Source: Oscillospiraceae bacterium | Lineage (GTDB): Bacteria; Bacillota; Clostridia; Oscillospirales; Oscillospiraceae | Assembly: GCA_015067525.1 (NCBI GenBank) | Contig: SVMH01000003.1 | Location: 21,660 to 85,659, forward strand | Direction of reading: 5' to 3' | Length of the DNA stretch: 64,000 nt | Shown: positions 25,224 to 32,980 of the stretch, in pieces | How the letters are laid out: every line of letters begins with the position of its first letter | Numbering within the stretch: position 1 is the stretch's first letter | Notes under the pieces: generated by a model | Told to the model about the DNA's origin: nothing | What the model saw: the letters and a program-made list of their open reading frames with translations, nothing else | Databases searched by the model: none | Program-made: the position numbers and the translations under genes

Positions 25224-25916
25224 TTATATTCCTCTTAATGTTGTTTCTTTGATATAGGGTCGGACCGCCTCGCACATGGCCTCCATCTTCTCGGGGGCGA
25301 GGGGGGTCAGGCCGGTGCCGATGAGGTCGCCGGAATCCACAAATTGCTGGAGAAAATAGCGGCGTGCGCCGTGGAGCCACCCACCAATGGCTGCCACATC
25401 TTCCACCGTATGGAGGGGGTGGGCAAGGGTGGTGCGGAATTCGTAGTCAACGCCGCTTGCCATGAGGAGCGATGCGCTCTCACGGACCGTCTCCAGTACG
25501 TCCACGCCGCCGCAGGTTTCGGTATAGCGGGCAGGACTGTTTTTGATGTCCATGGCTACGTAGTCCGCCAGACCTTCAGAAAGGATGGCACGCAGCATTT
25601 GGGGGTTGGTGCCGTTGGTGTCCAGCTTCACCTCGTAGCCCAGCAGGTGGATCTGCCGCAGCAGATCGGGCAGGTCGGGGTAGAGGGTAGGCTCACCGCC
25701 GGTGACGCACACGCCCTGCAGCCGGCCGCGGCGCTTTTGGAGGAAGGCGAGAAGCTCGTCCACCGTCATGGGCGGGGGGCTGTCCTGCCGCGGAAGCACC
25801 AGCGAGGCGTTGTGGCAGAAGGGGCAGCGCAGATTGCAGCCGGGGAGAAACACGGTGCAGGCGATGCGGCCAGGGAAATCCAGCAGCGTCAGCTTTTGCA
25901 GACCCGCAATTTGCAT
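25224..25916 (-). CDS. nrdG: Anaerobic ribonucleotide reductase activating radical-SAM protein
   Basis: 230 residues from the second of two adjacent ATGs (25916; AAGGAGG sits 7 bases upstream, against 4 for the ATG at 25919). The radical-SAM cluster motif CNLRCPFCHN, the GGEPTLYP motif and KLDTNGT are present. It installs the glycyl radical in NrdD by reductive SAM cleavage. Being the first gene of the operon, ahead of nrdD, reverses the usual nrdD-nrdG order. Promoter and two NrdR-type boxes lie immediately upstream (25942-26021). Confidence 0.95.
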   Translation of the reverse strand: MQIAGLQKLTLLDFPGRIACTVFLPGCNLRCPFCHNASLVLPRQDSPPPMTVDELLAFLQKRRGRLQGVCVTGGEPTLYPDLPDLLRQIHLLGYEVKLDTNGTNPQMLRAILSEGLADYVAMDIKNSPARYTETCGGVDVLETVRESASLLMASGVDYEFRTTLAHPLHTVEDVAAIGGWLHGARRYFLQQFVDSGDLIGTGLTPLAPEKMEAMCEAVRPYIKETTLRGI

Positions 25917-25941
25917 CATTACCCCTCCTTTGCGCGCGTAC

Positions 25942-26021
25942 ACACAAAGTATAGTACGCGGAAAGGCGCTTGTCAACAAGATTTGGGAATGTTTCCTTAA
26001 AAGAGACACAAGATATTGTGT
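25942..26021 (-). promoter_or_regulatory. nrdGD promoter with two NrdR-box-like sites
   Basis: Minus-strand promoter TTGACA (25971-25976), 17-base spacer, TATACT (25948-25953). One near-palindromic box, ACACAAGATATTGTGT (26006-26021), matches the NrdR-box pattern and lies upstream of the -35; a weaker one, ACACAAAGTATAGTAC (25942-25957), overlaps the -10. Their centres are 64 bases apart, about six helical turns, as expected for cooperative NrdR repression. Confidence 0.8.
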
Positions 26022-26099
26022 TGACGAGAGTCGATAGCAGAAATGGAGAAAAGGTTATGTTTCTGCGATGAACTGGGGGAAAAGGGGTGTTTGCAGGGT

Positions 26100-26132
26100 A
26101 AAAAAGACCCCGGCAGACGGGTGTCTGCCGGG
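26100..26132 (-). terminator. Intrinsic terminator of the alpha-CTD-like gene
   Basis: 10-bp stem CCCGGCAGAC with its complement; on the minus strand it is followed by TCTTTTTT. Confidence 0.8.
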
Positions 26133-26144
26133 TGAAGGGAGAAC

Positions 26145-26609
26145 TTATTCCTGCTCCAGAGTGAGGCCCAGAAGGCCCAGCTGGTATTCGATCTCGTCCA
26201 GACCCTCCTGGGTCATGTTGCGCACCTTTTTCAGGTCGGATACAGACATCTGCCGCAGTTGGCGCACGCCGGTGATGCCGTGGCCGTCAAGGCTGACGCG
26301 GGTGCGCAGGCTCAGGCCCAGATCTTCCAGCGACATGTCACGCCGTCTTTCTTCGGCAGCGGGTGCGGGAGGCGTGACCACTTCGGCCACGGGAACAGGG
26401 TCGGCACCGCACAGGCGGATGGTCTTGCCCTCGGCGGCGCGGCGGTTCAGCTCCGTCTCCAGCCAGCGGAGTTCTGCTTCGCAGATGGGGCAGCTGCCGT
26501 CACAGTCCGGCGCGCAGGGCTCCTCGGAGGACAGGAAGGGGATGTCGTTGAGCTGGGCAAGGGTGCGGCGCAGTTCGCGCAGCAGCTGGCGTTTTTCCGG
26601 ATGGGTCAT
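26145..26609 (-). CDS. RNA polymerase alpha-CTD-like protein with Cys-rich N-terminus
   Basis: 154 residues from the ATG at 26609, chosen because GGAGGAC precedes it and the start at 26633 would fall on the transcription start. The last 60 or so residues (from MSLEDLGLSLRTRVSL) align with the helix-hairpin-helix alpha C-terminal domain of RNA polymerase: short helix, GITGVRQLRQMSVSDLKKV, then a second hairpin ending LGLLGLTL. The N-terminal half has CAPDCDGSCPIC, a possible metal site, and a Pro/Ala linker. There is no alpha N-terminal assembly domain. It may bind UP-element DNA or transcription factors in place of, or alongside, the true alpha subunit (inference). Confidence 0.7.
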   Translation of the reverse strand: MTHPEKRQLLRELRRTLAQLNDIPFLSSEEPCAPDCDGSCPICEAELRWLETELNRRAAEGKTIRLCGADPVPVAEVVTPPAPAAEERRRDMSLEDLGLSLRTRVSLDGHGITGVRQLRQMSVSDLKKVRNMTQEGLDEIEYQLGLLGLTLEQE

Positions 26610-26640
26610 GGTAAAGTCCTCCGTGACGGTCATTTTCTAT

Positions 26641-26669
26641 AGTATACCAAGTTTGCCTCAGCGGTGCAA
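26641..26669 (-). promoter_or_regulatory. Promoter of the alpha-CTD-like gene
   Basis: Minus strand: TTGCAC (26664-26669), 17-base spacer, TATACT (26641-26646). Confidence 0.7.
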
Positions 26670-26683
26670 GAAGAAATGCAATC

Positions 26684-26760
26684 TTGACAAAGCGGCGATG
26701 ACGGTGGTAAACTAACGTAAACGATTAAACAATCTTTTAATTGACGGAGGCGTAAGCGAT
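26684..26760 (+). promoter_or_regulatory. Promoter and possible ArsR-type operator of the metal export operon
   Basis: TTGACA (26684-26689), 18-base spacer, TAAACT (26708-26713). The following A+T-rich segment, 26714-26742, has an imperfect dyad (TTAAA-CAATC-TTTTAA) downstream of the -10, where SmtB/ArsR repressors usually bind. The repressor gene closes the same operon. Confidence 0.5.
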
Positions 26761-26977
26761 GAAAAAGACGTACAAGATCGAAGTGGACTGTGCCAACTGC
26801 GCCAACAAAATGGAGCAGGCAACCAATCAAATCGCCGGCGTGAAGAGCGCGGTGGTGAATTTTATGGCGCTGAAAATGACCGTGGAATTTGCTGACGGTG
26901 CCGACGAAAAGACCGTGATGGGCGCGGTGCTGAAGGCTTGCCGCAAGATAGAGCGGGACTGCGAGATTGATTTTTAA
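26759..26977 (+). CDS. Heavy-metal-associated (HMA) domain protein
   Basis: 72 residues forming one HMA ferredoxin-like domain: the CANCANK metal loop near residue 14 matches the CxxC motif, with Phe/Val pattern of the family after it. It is a free-standing version of the N-terminal metal-binding domain found in P1B-type ATPases and probably hands metal to the transporter encoded 10 bases downstream. AACGATG start region with GACGGAGG upstream. Confidence 0.9.
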   Translation: MKKTYKIEVDCANCANKMEQATNQIAGVKSAVVNFMALKMTVEFADGADEKTVMGAVLKACRKIERDCEIDF

Positions 26978-26987
26978 GGAGAAGCGT

Positions 26988-28865
26988 ATGACGCGAAAAC
27001 AGAAGAAGATGCTGGCGCGGATCCTTGTCAGCGCGGCGCTGATGGTGGCGCTGCTGTTTGTGCCGGCGGAGGGCTGGCTGCGCTTTACTTTGTGGATGGT
27101 GCCCTATCTCCTCATTGGCTATGACATCCTTTGGGACGCGGTGCGGGGCATCGTGGCCGGTCAGGTGTTTGACGAGAACTTCCTCATGGCGGTGGCCACG
27201 GTGGGCGCCGTGGCGCTGGGACTGATGGGCAGCGGCGACTACACCGAGGCGGTGGCGGTGATGCTTTTCTACCAGCTGGGCGAGTGGTTCCAGAGCTACG
27301 CCGTGGGCAAGAGCCGCCGCAGCATCGGCGCGCTGATGGATATCCGCCCCGACTTTGCCCGCGTGGAGCGCGGCGGGGAAACGGAGGAAGTGGATCCGGA
27401 CGAGGTGGCCGTGGGCAGCGTCATCGTGGTGCAGCCCGGTGAGCGGGTGCCCATCGACGGTGTGGTGCTCTCCGGCGCGTCCGATCTGGACACGGCGGCC
27501 CTGACGGGCGAAAGCCTGCCCCGGGATGTGGGCGAGGGTGACGAGGTCATCAGCGGCTGCATCAATCTGACGGGCGTGCTGCGCCTGCGCACCACCAAGG
27601 GGTACGGTGAGTCCACCGTGGCGCGGATCCTGGATCTGGTGGAAAACGCCGGCAGCCGCAAGGCCAGGGTGGAGCACTTTATCTCCCGCTTTGCCCGGGT
27701 GTATACGCCGGCCGTCTGCGGCGCGGCGCTGGCGCTGGCGGTGCTGCCGCCGGTGGTTTGCCTTGCACTGGGCGATGCGCCGCTGTGGAGCCAGTGGTTG
27801 TACCGCGCGCTGACCTTTCTGGTCATCAGCTGTCCCTGCGCGCTGGTGATCTCCATCCCCCTGACCTTCTTTGCCGGCATCGGCGGCGCGGGACGCTGCG
27901 GCGTGCTGGTCAAGGGCGCCAACTTCCTCGAAGCGCTGGCGGATACCGACTGTGTGGTGTTTGACAAGACCGGTACCCTGACGCGCGGCACCTTTTCCGT
28001 CAGCGGTGTGTATCCGCAGCACATGGCGGCGCAGGAGCTGCTGGAGCTGACGGCTCTGGCGGAGAGCGCCTCCTCCCATCCCATCAGCCGCAGCCTTGTG
28101 GCGGCGTGGGGCGGCGAGGTGGACAGAAGCCGCGTGCAGAATATCCACGAGCGCAGCGGCCACGGCGTGCAGGCCACGGTGGACGGCCGCAGCGTGGCGG
28201 CGGGCAACCGCCGCTGGATGGCCGAGCTGGGAGTGGACTGCCCCGACTGCGCCGCGGCGGGCACCGTTGTCCACATATCGGTGGACGGTGTGTACGCCGG
28301 CTACATCGTGGTGTCCGATACGCTCAAGCCCCACAGCGCCGAGGCTATCGCGCAGCTGAAGGCGGCGGGCGTGAAGAAAACCGTGATGCTCACCGGTGAC
28401 AACGAGGCGGCGGCACAGGCCGTGGCAGCCGCGGTGGGCGTGGATGAAGTCCGCAGCCGCCTGCTGCCCCAGGAAAAGGTGGCGGCGGTGGAGCAACTGC
28501 TGGCAAATCGGCGGGGCAAGCTGGCCTTCGTGGGCGACGGCGTCAACGACGCGCCGGTTCTCAGCCGCGCCGATATCGGCATCGCCATGGGCGCCATGGG
28601 CTCCGACGCGGCCATCGAGGCGGCGGATGTGGTGCTGATGGACGACGATCCTATGAAGATCGTCCGTGCCATCCGGATCGCCCGCCGGTGCCTTGCCATC
28701 GTGCGGCAGAACATCGTGTTTGCGCTGGGCGTAAAGGTGCTGTGCCTGCTGCTGGTAGCGGTGGGCGCGGCCGGCATGTGGCTGGGCATCTTCGCCGACG
28801 TGGGCGTGATGGTGCTGGCCGTACTCAACGCCATGCGGGCGCTGCGCGCAGGAGGAGAAAACTGA
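26988..28865 (+). CDS. P1B-type heavy-metal exporting ATPase (Zn/Cd/Pb class)
   Basis: 625 residues from the ATG at 26988 (AAGGAG upstream). Actuator TGES at 173-176, transmembrane CPC (282-284) in SCPCALVISIP, phosphorylated Asp326 in DKTGT, HP motif in ASSHPISRS, and GDGVNDAP near the C-terminus. There is no N-terminal metal domain; the separate HMA gene upstream appears to supply it. CPC plus the ArsR partner points to ZntA/CadA-type export of Zn, Cd or Pb from the cytoplasm. The operon HMA-ATPase-ArsR is contiguous. Confidence 0.93.
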   Translation: MTRKQKKMLARILVSAALMVALLFVPAEGWLRFTLWMVPYLLIGYDILWDAVRGIVAGQVFDENFLMAVATVGAVALGLMGSGDYTEAVAVMLFYQLGEWFQSYAVGKSRRSIGALMDIRPDFARVERGGETEEVDPDEVAVGSVIVVQPGERVPIDGVVLSGASDLDTAALTGESLPRDVGEGDEVISGCINLTGVLRLRTTKGYGESTVARILDLVENAGSRKARVEHFISRFARVYTPAVCGAALALAVLPPVVCLALGDAPLWSQWLYRALTFLVISCPCALVISIPLTFFAGIGGAGRCGVLVKGANFLEALADTDCVVFDKTGTLTRGTFSVSGVYPQHMAAQELLELTALAESASSHPISRSLVAAWGGEVDRSRVQNIHERSGHGVQATVDGRSVAAGNRRWMAELGVDCPDCAAAGTVVHISVDGVYAGYIVVSDTLKPHSAEAIAQLKAAGVKKTVMLTGDNEAAAQAVAAAVGVDEVRSRLLPQEKVAAVEQLLANRRGKLAFVGDGVNDAPVLSRADIGIAMGAMGSDAAIEAADVVLMDDDPMKIVRAIRIARRCLAIVRQNIVFALGVKVLCLLLVAVGAAGMWLGIFADVGVMVLAVLNAMRALRAGGEN

Positions 28866-28866
28866 G

Positions 28867-29232
28867 ATGAGCGAAAGAAAATTACCCCATGACCACGGCC
28901 ATGATTCGGCCCACTATCTGGACCATATGCCCACGCCGGAAGGCTTCGCCGCCGTGTCGGCGGTGTATCAGCTGCTGGGGGACGCCAGCCGCTGCCGCAT
29001 CTTCTGGCTGCTGTGCCACTGCGAGGAGTGCGTCATCAACATCGCCGCCATGGTGGAGATGAGCTCCCCCGCCGTGTCCCATCACCTGAAGCTCCTGCGC
29101 GCCGGCGGACTGATCGTCAGCCGCCGGGAGGGCAAGGAGGTCTACTACAAGGCCGCCGACACCGAAACGGCGCAGCTGCTGCACCGCATGATCGAGCAGG
29201 TGGTGCACCTGACGTGTCCCGATGAGGAATGA
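28867..29232 (+). CDS. ArsR/SmtB-family metal-sensing repressor
   Basis: 121 residues; starts 1 base after the ATPase stop. Winged helix with LLGDASRCRIFWLL and the recognition helix MSSPAVSHHLKLLR. Metal ligands are likely: CHCEECV at the alpha-3 position, a His-rich N-terminus (HDHGHDSAHYLDH) like CadC/SmtB, and a C-terminal HLTC. It should release the operon promoter when Zn, Cd or Pb is bound. Ends at a terminator (29242) that recurs 1140 bases downstream. Confidence 0.93.
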   Translation: MSERKLPHDHGHDSAHYLDHMPTPEGFAAVSAVYQLLGDASRCRIFWLLCHCEECVINIAAMVEMSSPAVSHHLKLLRAGGLIVSRREGKEVYYKAADTETAQLLHRMIEQVVHLTCPDEE

Positions 29233-29241
29233 ATACAGAAC

Positions 29242-29281
29242 ATCCGCAGCCCAACAGGGCTGCGGATTTTTTGTCGGCGGG
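29242..29281. repeat. 40-bp direct repeat, copy 1, containing the terminator of the metal export operon
   Basis: ATCCGCAGCC-CAACA-GGGCTGCGGAT hairpin with T-run, followed by GTCGGCGGG; identical over 40 bases to 30382-30421. The lipoprotein gene at 29344-30378 lies between the copies. Confidence 0.95.
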
Positions 29282-29343
29282 GCAGGGACTTTACAGGGAG
29301 AAAAAAACAGATATAATAAGAAAAAAGCCAAGGAGGGCTGCGT

Positions 29344-30378
29344 ATGAAGCGGGTTGTTATAGCGGTGCTGTGTGTTTTGCTGCTGAGTGGCTGCGGAGAT
29401 TTCCACACAGCGCAGCCGGAATTGCACCGTGTGGAACTTGTGCAGGTATGGGCAACCGTGTCATCGGCCTACTATTTGGCAAGTGACGGAACGCTGTACA
29501 GTCCCGGCGCCGACAGTGATGCTGCATCCTACGTGCTTTATCAAGATCGAGAGAAAGGCATTGTGGCGGAGGGCGTGTGCTTCTTTGAAGAAATGGCGGG
29601 TGGTGGATACTACATCAACGAACAGAAGGAACTCTGCCTGTGGAACGAAGCGAATCTGCCACTGTACGGTTATGAAAAGAAAGCCGGTCATGCGGTGGTA
29701 TGTACCGATGTGGCCTTTGCCGAATGGGGCGGCGATTGTATGCTGGTTCTGAAAGAAAACGGCGAGCTGTATTTGGCCGGTGAAATTGGCGGCGAGGAGT
29801 ATACCATGGAGCAGCCGAAATTGCTGGGAAGCGATGTAACGGCCGCCGATACGGACGGTGTTTTGGCGATTTGGGCAAATGCGGAGGGGGAAATCTTTTC
29901 CTACGGTGATCCGACCCATCTTGCATGGTTTGACCATCAAATACTGCAGCAGCTGCGCGGTAAAAATGTGCAGGAATTGCATCTGGAACGCCATTATCTG
30001 GCGGCTTTAGCCGATAAGAATCTGTGGTGCTGCGGAGAAGACGGCAAACTACAGCTGCTGGGCGAGGCGGCGGAAACCGTTTCCTGCGCGTACAGAACTC
30101 TGGCGGCGTTGGAATCCGACGGCGCAATCCGCGTGTGGGGAAAATGCATCGGAAATGATGCCACACAGACAGAGACGGCGGAATACGTGACGTTAGACGG
30201 AGAAAACGTGGCGGAAAACGCGGTCAGCGTCATGGTTTCAGACGGTATGCTGAGCTACGTGGGAGATGACGGTTCGTCCTATATTTTCCATGCCGGTGGC
30301 TGCACAGATTTCTACGGAAATGCCACAAACGATAAATACGTGGGTATTGGCCGTGCGCCCAACGTCTGGATAGAATAA
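29344..30378 (+). CDS. RCC1-like beta-propeller lipoprotein, probable inserted gene
   Basis: 344 residues. Signal peptide with lipobox LLSGC (Cys17), then repeated blades of the RCC1 type, each with a Leu-x-W/Y-Gly-like core: ELCLWNEANLP, ELYLAGEIGG, EIFSYGDPTH, NLWCCGEDGK and AIRVWGKCIG. Anchored outside the membrane; ligand unknown. It has lower G+C than its neighbours and is flanked by perfect 40-bp copies of the resident terminator (29242-29281 and 30382-30421). AAGGAGGG lies 10 bases before the ATG. Confidence 0.75.
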   Translation: MKRVVIAVLCVLLLSGCGDFHTAQPELHRVELVQVWATVSSAYYLASDGTLYSPGADSDAASYVLYQDREKGIVAEGVCFFEEMAGGGYYINEQKELCLWNEANLPLYGYEKKAGHAVVCTDVAFAEWGGDCMLVLKENGELYLAGEIGGEEYTMEQPKLLGSDVTAADTDGVLAIWANAEGEIFSYGDPTHLAWFDHQILQQLRGKNVQELHLERHYLAALADKNLWCCGEDGKLQLLGEAAETVSCAYRTLAALESDGAIRVWGKCIGNDATQTETAEYVTLDGENVAENAVSVMVSDGMLSYVGDDGSSYIFHAGGCTDFYGNATNDKYVGIGRAPNVWIE

Positions 30379-30381
30379 AAA

Positions 30382-30421
30382 ATCCGCAGCCCAACAGGGC
30401 TGCGGATTTTTTGTCGGCGGG
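30382..30421. repeat. 40-bp direct repeat, copy 2, containing a terminator
   Basis: Same 40 bases as 29242-29281; here it terminates the lipoprotein gene and, on the other strand, the SpoIID-like gene. Repeat period is 1140 bases. Confidence 0.95.
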
Positions 30422-30451
30422 AGGCAAGCCCCCGCCCTACGACGAATATGT

Positions 30452-31792
30452 TTATCCGTCGTTGGCGAGGCTCACCACCGCGTCCCATGTCAGGGCGCCG
30501 GTAACGCCGGTCTGGGGCAGGCCTTGGCGCTGCTGCACGGCGCGGATGGCGTTTTCTGTGGCTTCGTCGTAAACGCCGGTGGGCTCGATGCGGGGGATCT
30601 CGGGCACATTTTGTGCGGCCTGCACGAGAAATCGCTGCAGCACCTCCACATCCCGCCCCGTTTGGCCTGGGGTCAGGACGCGGCCGGGATAGATCTCGTC
30701 CGCCGAGCCCAGTACGCCGGGGGCGATGGAGTTTCGCGTGGCGTCATATTGGCGGATGATGGCATTCCACGTGTCGCGGCCCACGATGCCGTCCTCCGCA
30801 AGGCCCTGCTGGCGCTGGAAGGCGCGGACAGTGGCCTCGGTGGCGGGGCCGAAGGTGCCGTTAAACTCCGGCAGGGGCAGCGCGTCGTCAAAATAGGCGA
30901 GGACGGAGAGGTAGTACTGGATCTGCCGTACCTCGTCGCCGCTGTCGCCGGGGCGCAGTACCACGGAAAACTGACGGCTCACGTCCTCCAGCGTCAGCCC
31001 CTCGGCGTTCAGCTCCGCAAGGCCCTTGACGCCATTGAAGACGGACTTGATCTTGTACCATGTGCCTTTGCCTACGATGCCGTCCTCCGTCAGGTTAAAA
31101 ATGCGCTGGAAGGTGCGGACCGCCTGCTCGGTGGGTACATCGAAGATGCCGGTGGGCTCCAGACGGGGCCGCAGACCGGGATAGTTCTGGCCGATGCGGT
31201 TGAGCTGGCGCTGCAGCGTGCGCACATCCTCGCCGGCGGAGCCGAGGCGGTAGGGGAGCCCCCGGTAAGAGGGCAGATTCTGGGCGGTGGGTGCGTCGAA
31301 GAGGATGTTGATGTCGCTTCCGTAGTAATATTGCAGGATCTCGTAGGGCGTCAGGCCGTCCCGCGCCAGATCCACCGTGCCCCACTGGCTCAGCCCCGGA
31401 CAGGTGGAGGTGGTGCCGTTGCAGTACTGGGTGAAGAAGGGCTGGACGAAGCCCTGCCGCACCACGTAGTCGTTAAAAAGATCATCCACAAGGCGGGAGA
31501 CGTTGTCAAAGATCTCCCGCTCGTGGATATATTTCTGGTCGTAGCGGGTGGAATTGGTGATGTCAAAGTCGTAGCCGCGGCTGCGGTACCACTCGGTATA
31601 CACGCGGTTGAGGGCAAAGGTGACCTGCGCGTAGATGTTGGCCCGCAGGGCGCTTTCCGGCCATGTGGGGTAAACTTCACTGGAGGCCACGTTTTTGATG
31701 TAGTCGATGAAGGGCACGCGGACATTGGCCGCGCCGGCATCATCGGGGTCGCCCAGATGGACGGTGATGTACTCGGGGATGCGGACGGGCAT
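30452..31792 (-). CDS. SpoIID-like protein with three peptidoglycan-binding domains
   Basis: 446 residues from the ATG at 31792 (AGGAGG 7 bases upstream). Residues 1-155 resemble the SpoIID/LytB domain: SSEVYPTWPESALRAN, a CNGTTSTCPGLSQWG segment and TPYEILQYYYG. Three PG_binding_1 domains follow (about 180-255, 280-350, 365-445), each with a Leu-Gly-x-Gly-x-D-V start and a W-x-I/A end (GTWYKI, DTWNAI, LTWDAV). No signal peptide is seen. Probably acts on spore or cell wall peptidoglycan. Start overlaps the preceding stop as TGATG. Confidence 0.8.
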   Translation of the reverse strand: MPVRIPEYITVHLGDPDDAGAANVRVPFIDYIKNVASSEVYPTWPESALRANIYAQVTFALNRVYTEWYRSRGYDFDITNSTRYDQKYIHEREIFDNVSRLVDDLFNDYVVRQGFVQPFFTQYCNGTTSTCPGLSQWGTVDLARDGLTPYEILQYYYGSDINILFDAPTAQNLPSYRGLPYRLGSAGEDVRTLQRQLNRIGQNYPGLRPRLEPTGIFDVPTEQAVRTFQRIFNLTEDGIVGKGTWYKIKSVFNGVKGLAELNAEGLTLEDVSRQFSVVLRPGDSGDEVRQIQYYLSVLAYFDDALPLPEFNGTFGPATEATVRAFQRQQGLAEDGIVGRDTWNAIIRQYDATRNSIAPGVLGSADEIYPGRVLTPGQTGRDVEVLQRFLVQAAQNVPEIPRIEPTGVYDEATENAIRAVQQRQGLPQTGVTGALTWDAVVSLANDG

Positions 31793-32208
31793 CACAGCAC
31801 CTCCTGCGGCAGCGGCAGCGCCACGGGCAAAATGGCGGTGACGCCCTCGAAGATCTCGATCTCGTAGATCTGCGGCTCAAAATCGGGATGGGAGGCAAAC
31901 ACCTGATACAGGGCGCCGCGGCGGGCGCCGTCGGGGCTGAGGGAGGCGGCAATGGGCGGCGCGGGCAGGACAATGCCGCGGATGTTGCCATCGGCGTCGG
32001 TCTCACCGTCAAAAAAGAGGACCCGCGCGTCGGAAAAGCGGCCGATGACGCGGATGCGCACGCCCTTAGTGGGCAGCGCGCCGCGAGCGCGGCTGGCCTG
32101 CACCTTTAATGTGCCTGTGGCGGTGTTGCGGCGGAGGAACTCATCGTAGCTGATGGCGTCGGTGGGCAGCGCCGGGTAGGCGCTGCGGTCCGGCAGGGTG
32201 GTTGGCAT
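31792..32208 (-). CDS. Hypothetical protein paired with the SpoIID-like gene
   Basis: 138 residues from the ATG at 32208 (AAAGGAAG upstream). Mostly beta-strand, with an FFDGETDADGNIRGIVLPAP stretch reminiscent of carboxypeptidase-regulatory-like or transthyretin-like folds, followed by YQVFASHPDFEPQIYEIEIF. No signal peptide or Cys. Overlaps the next gene by one base, so they are co-translated; a shared role in spore cortex or coat is possible but unproven. Confidence 0.6.
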   Translation of the reverse strand: MPTTLPDRSAYPALPTDAISYDEFLRRNTATGTLKVQASRARGALPTKGVRIRVIGRFSDARVLFFDGETDADGNIRGIVLPAPPIAASLSPDGARRGALYQVFASHPDFEPQIYEIEIFEGVTAILPVALPLPQEVL

Positions 32209-32261
32209 GGGGCGTCTTCCTTTCTGCAAATGGATTCTTTTTCAGTTTATGCCGCAGTAAA

Positions 32262-32296
32262 AAAAGAGGTGAGGGGCACCAACGGCCCCTCACGCA
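32262..32296 (-). terminator. Intrinsic terminator after the amidase gene
   Basis: GTGAGGGGC hairpin with its complement (32270-32294); on the minus strand it is followed by CTCTTTTTTTAC. Confidence 0.75.
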
Positions 32297-32859
32297 AAGC
32301 CGAAATAGCGCAAAATACCGCGGTAGATGCCAAGGGCGAAGGCATAGCGGTCATTTTTCAGCTTTTCCGCGTCGCCCGGGTTGGACATATACGCAAGCTC
32401 CACCAGAATGGCGGGCATGGCGGTGCGGCGCAGCACATAGAGGTTGGTGCGCGCCCGGACGCCGTTATCCTTGGTGCCCACTGTGTCCACAATGCCCTGC
32501 AGCACGTGCTGGGCCAGCCAGTTGGCCTGGGTGTAGAGGCGGTAGACGTAGACCTCGGTGCCGTTGGCGGCCGTGTTCTCCGAGGCGTTGGCGTGGATGG
32601 AGATGAAATAATTGGCGTCCCACTCGTTGGCCTGCTGCACGCGCTGGCGCAGGCTGGCGGCATTGCTGGTGCCCAGCACCGTGTCCGGCGTGGGACGGGA
32701 AAGACGCACGTCGAACCGGCCGTCCTGCCGCAGCATCTGCCCGAGATACCGGCCCACCTCATAGGTGACGTCCTGCTCCTGCTGGCCGTACCAGCTGGCG
32801 CCGGCGTTGGGAGAACCGGTGGGGTTGTGTCCCTGGTCGATATAAATTTTAATGGCCAT
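32290..32859 (-). CDS. N-acetylmuramoyl-L-alanine amidase (Amidase_3)
   Basis: 189 residues from the ATG at 32859 (AAGGAG 9 bases upstream). Zinc ligands and catalytic residues of Amidase_3 are visible: IDQGHNPTGSPN (His), a conserved Glu in TYEVGRYL, SIHANASENTAANGTEVY (His) and the C-terminal catalytic Glu in ILVELAYMSNPGDA. No signal peptide is present, which suggests mother-cell action or non-classical export. Similar to CwlD-type enzymes of spore cortex maturation; lies upstream of the SpoIID-like pair. Confidence 0.9.
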   Translation of the reverse strand: MAIKIYIDQGHNPTGSPNAGASWYGQQEQDVTYEVGRYLGQMLRQDGRFDVRLSRPTPDTVLGTSNAASLRQRVQQANEWDANYFISIHANASENTAANGTEVYVYRLYTQANWLAQHVLQGIVDTVGTKDNGVRARTNLYVLRRTAMPAILVELAYMSNPGDAEKLKNDRYAFALGIYRGILRYFGFA

Positions 32860-32916
32860 AAAGCATCGCTCCTTCATGCCATGGTATGCAGCGGCGCAAA
32901 AATATGTTAGGATGGC

Positions 32917-32943
32917 TGTAACAAAACGGGGCGCAAACGCGTC
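32917..32943 (+). promoter_or_regulatory. ECF-type promoter of the sigma/anti-sigma pair
   Basis: TGTAAC (32917-32922), 17-base spacer, CGTC (32940-32943). This matches the TGTAAC/CGTC pattern of ECF sigma factors such as SigV or SigX and lies 37 bases before the sigma start, indicating autoregulation. Confidence 0.65.
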
Positions 32944-32980
32944 TTATGAATAGAAACACAGGAAGGGAGGGACAGCCGGC

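Noticed and set aside
32230..32910. Plus-strand frame opposite the amidase gene
   Set aside because: Shadow of the amidase; poor codon pattern and no ribosome binding site.
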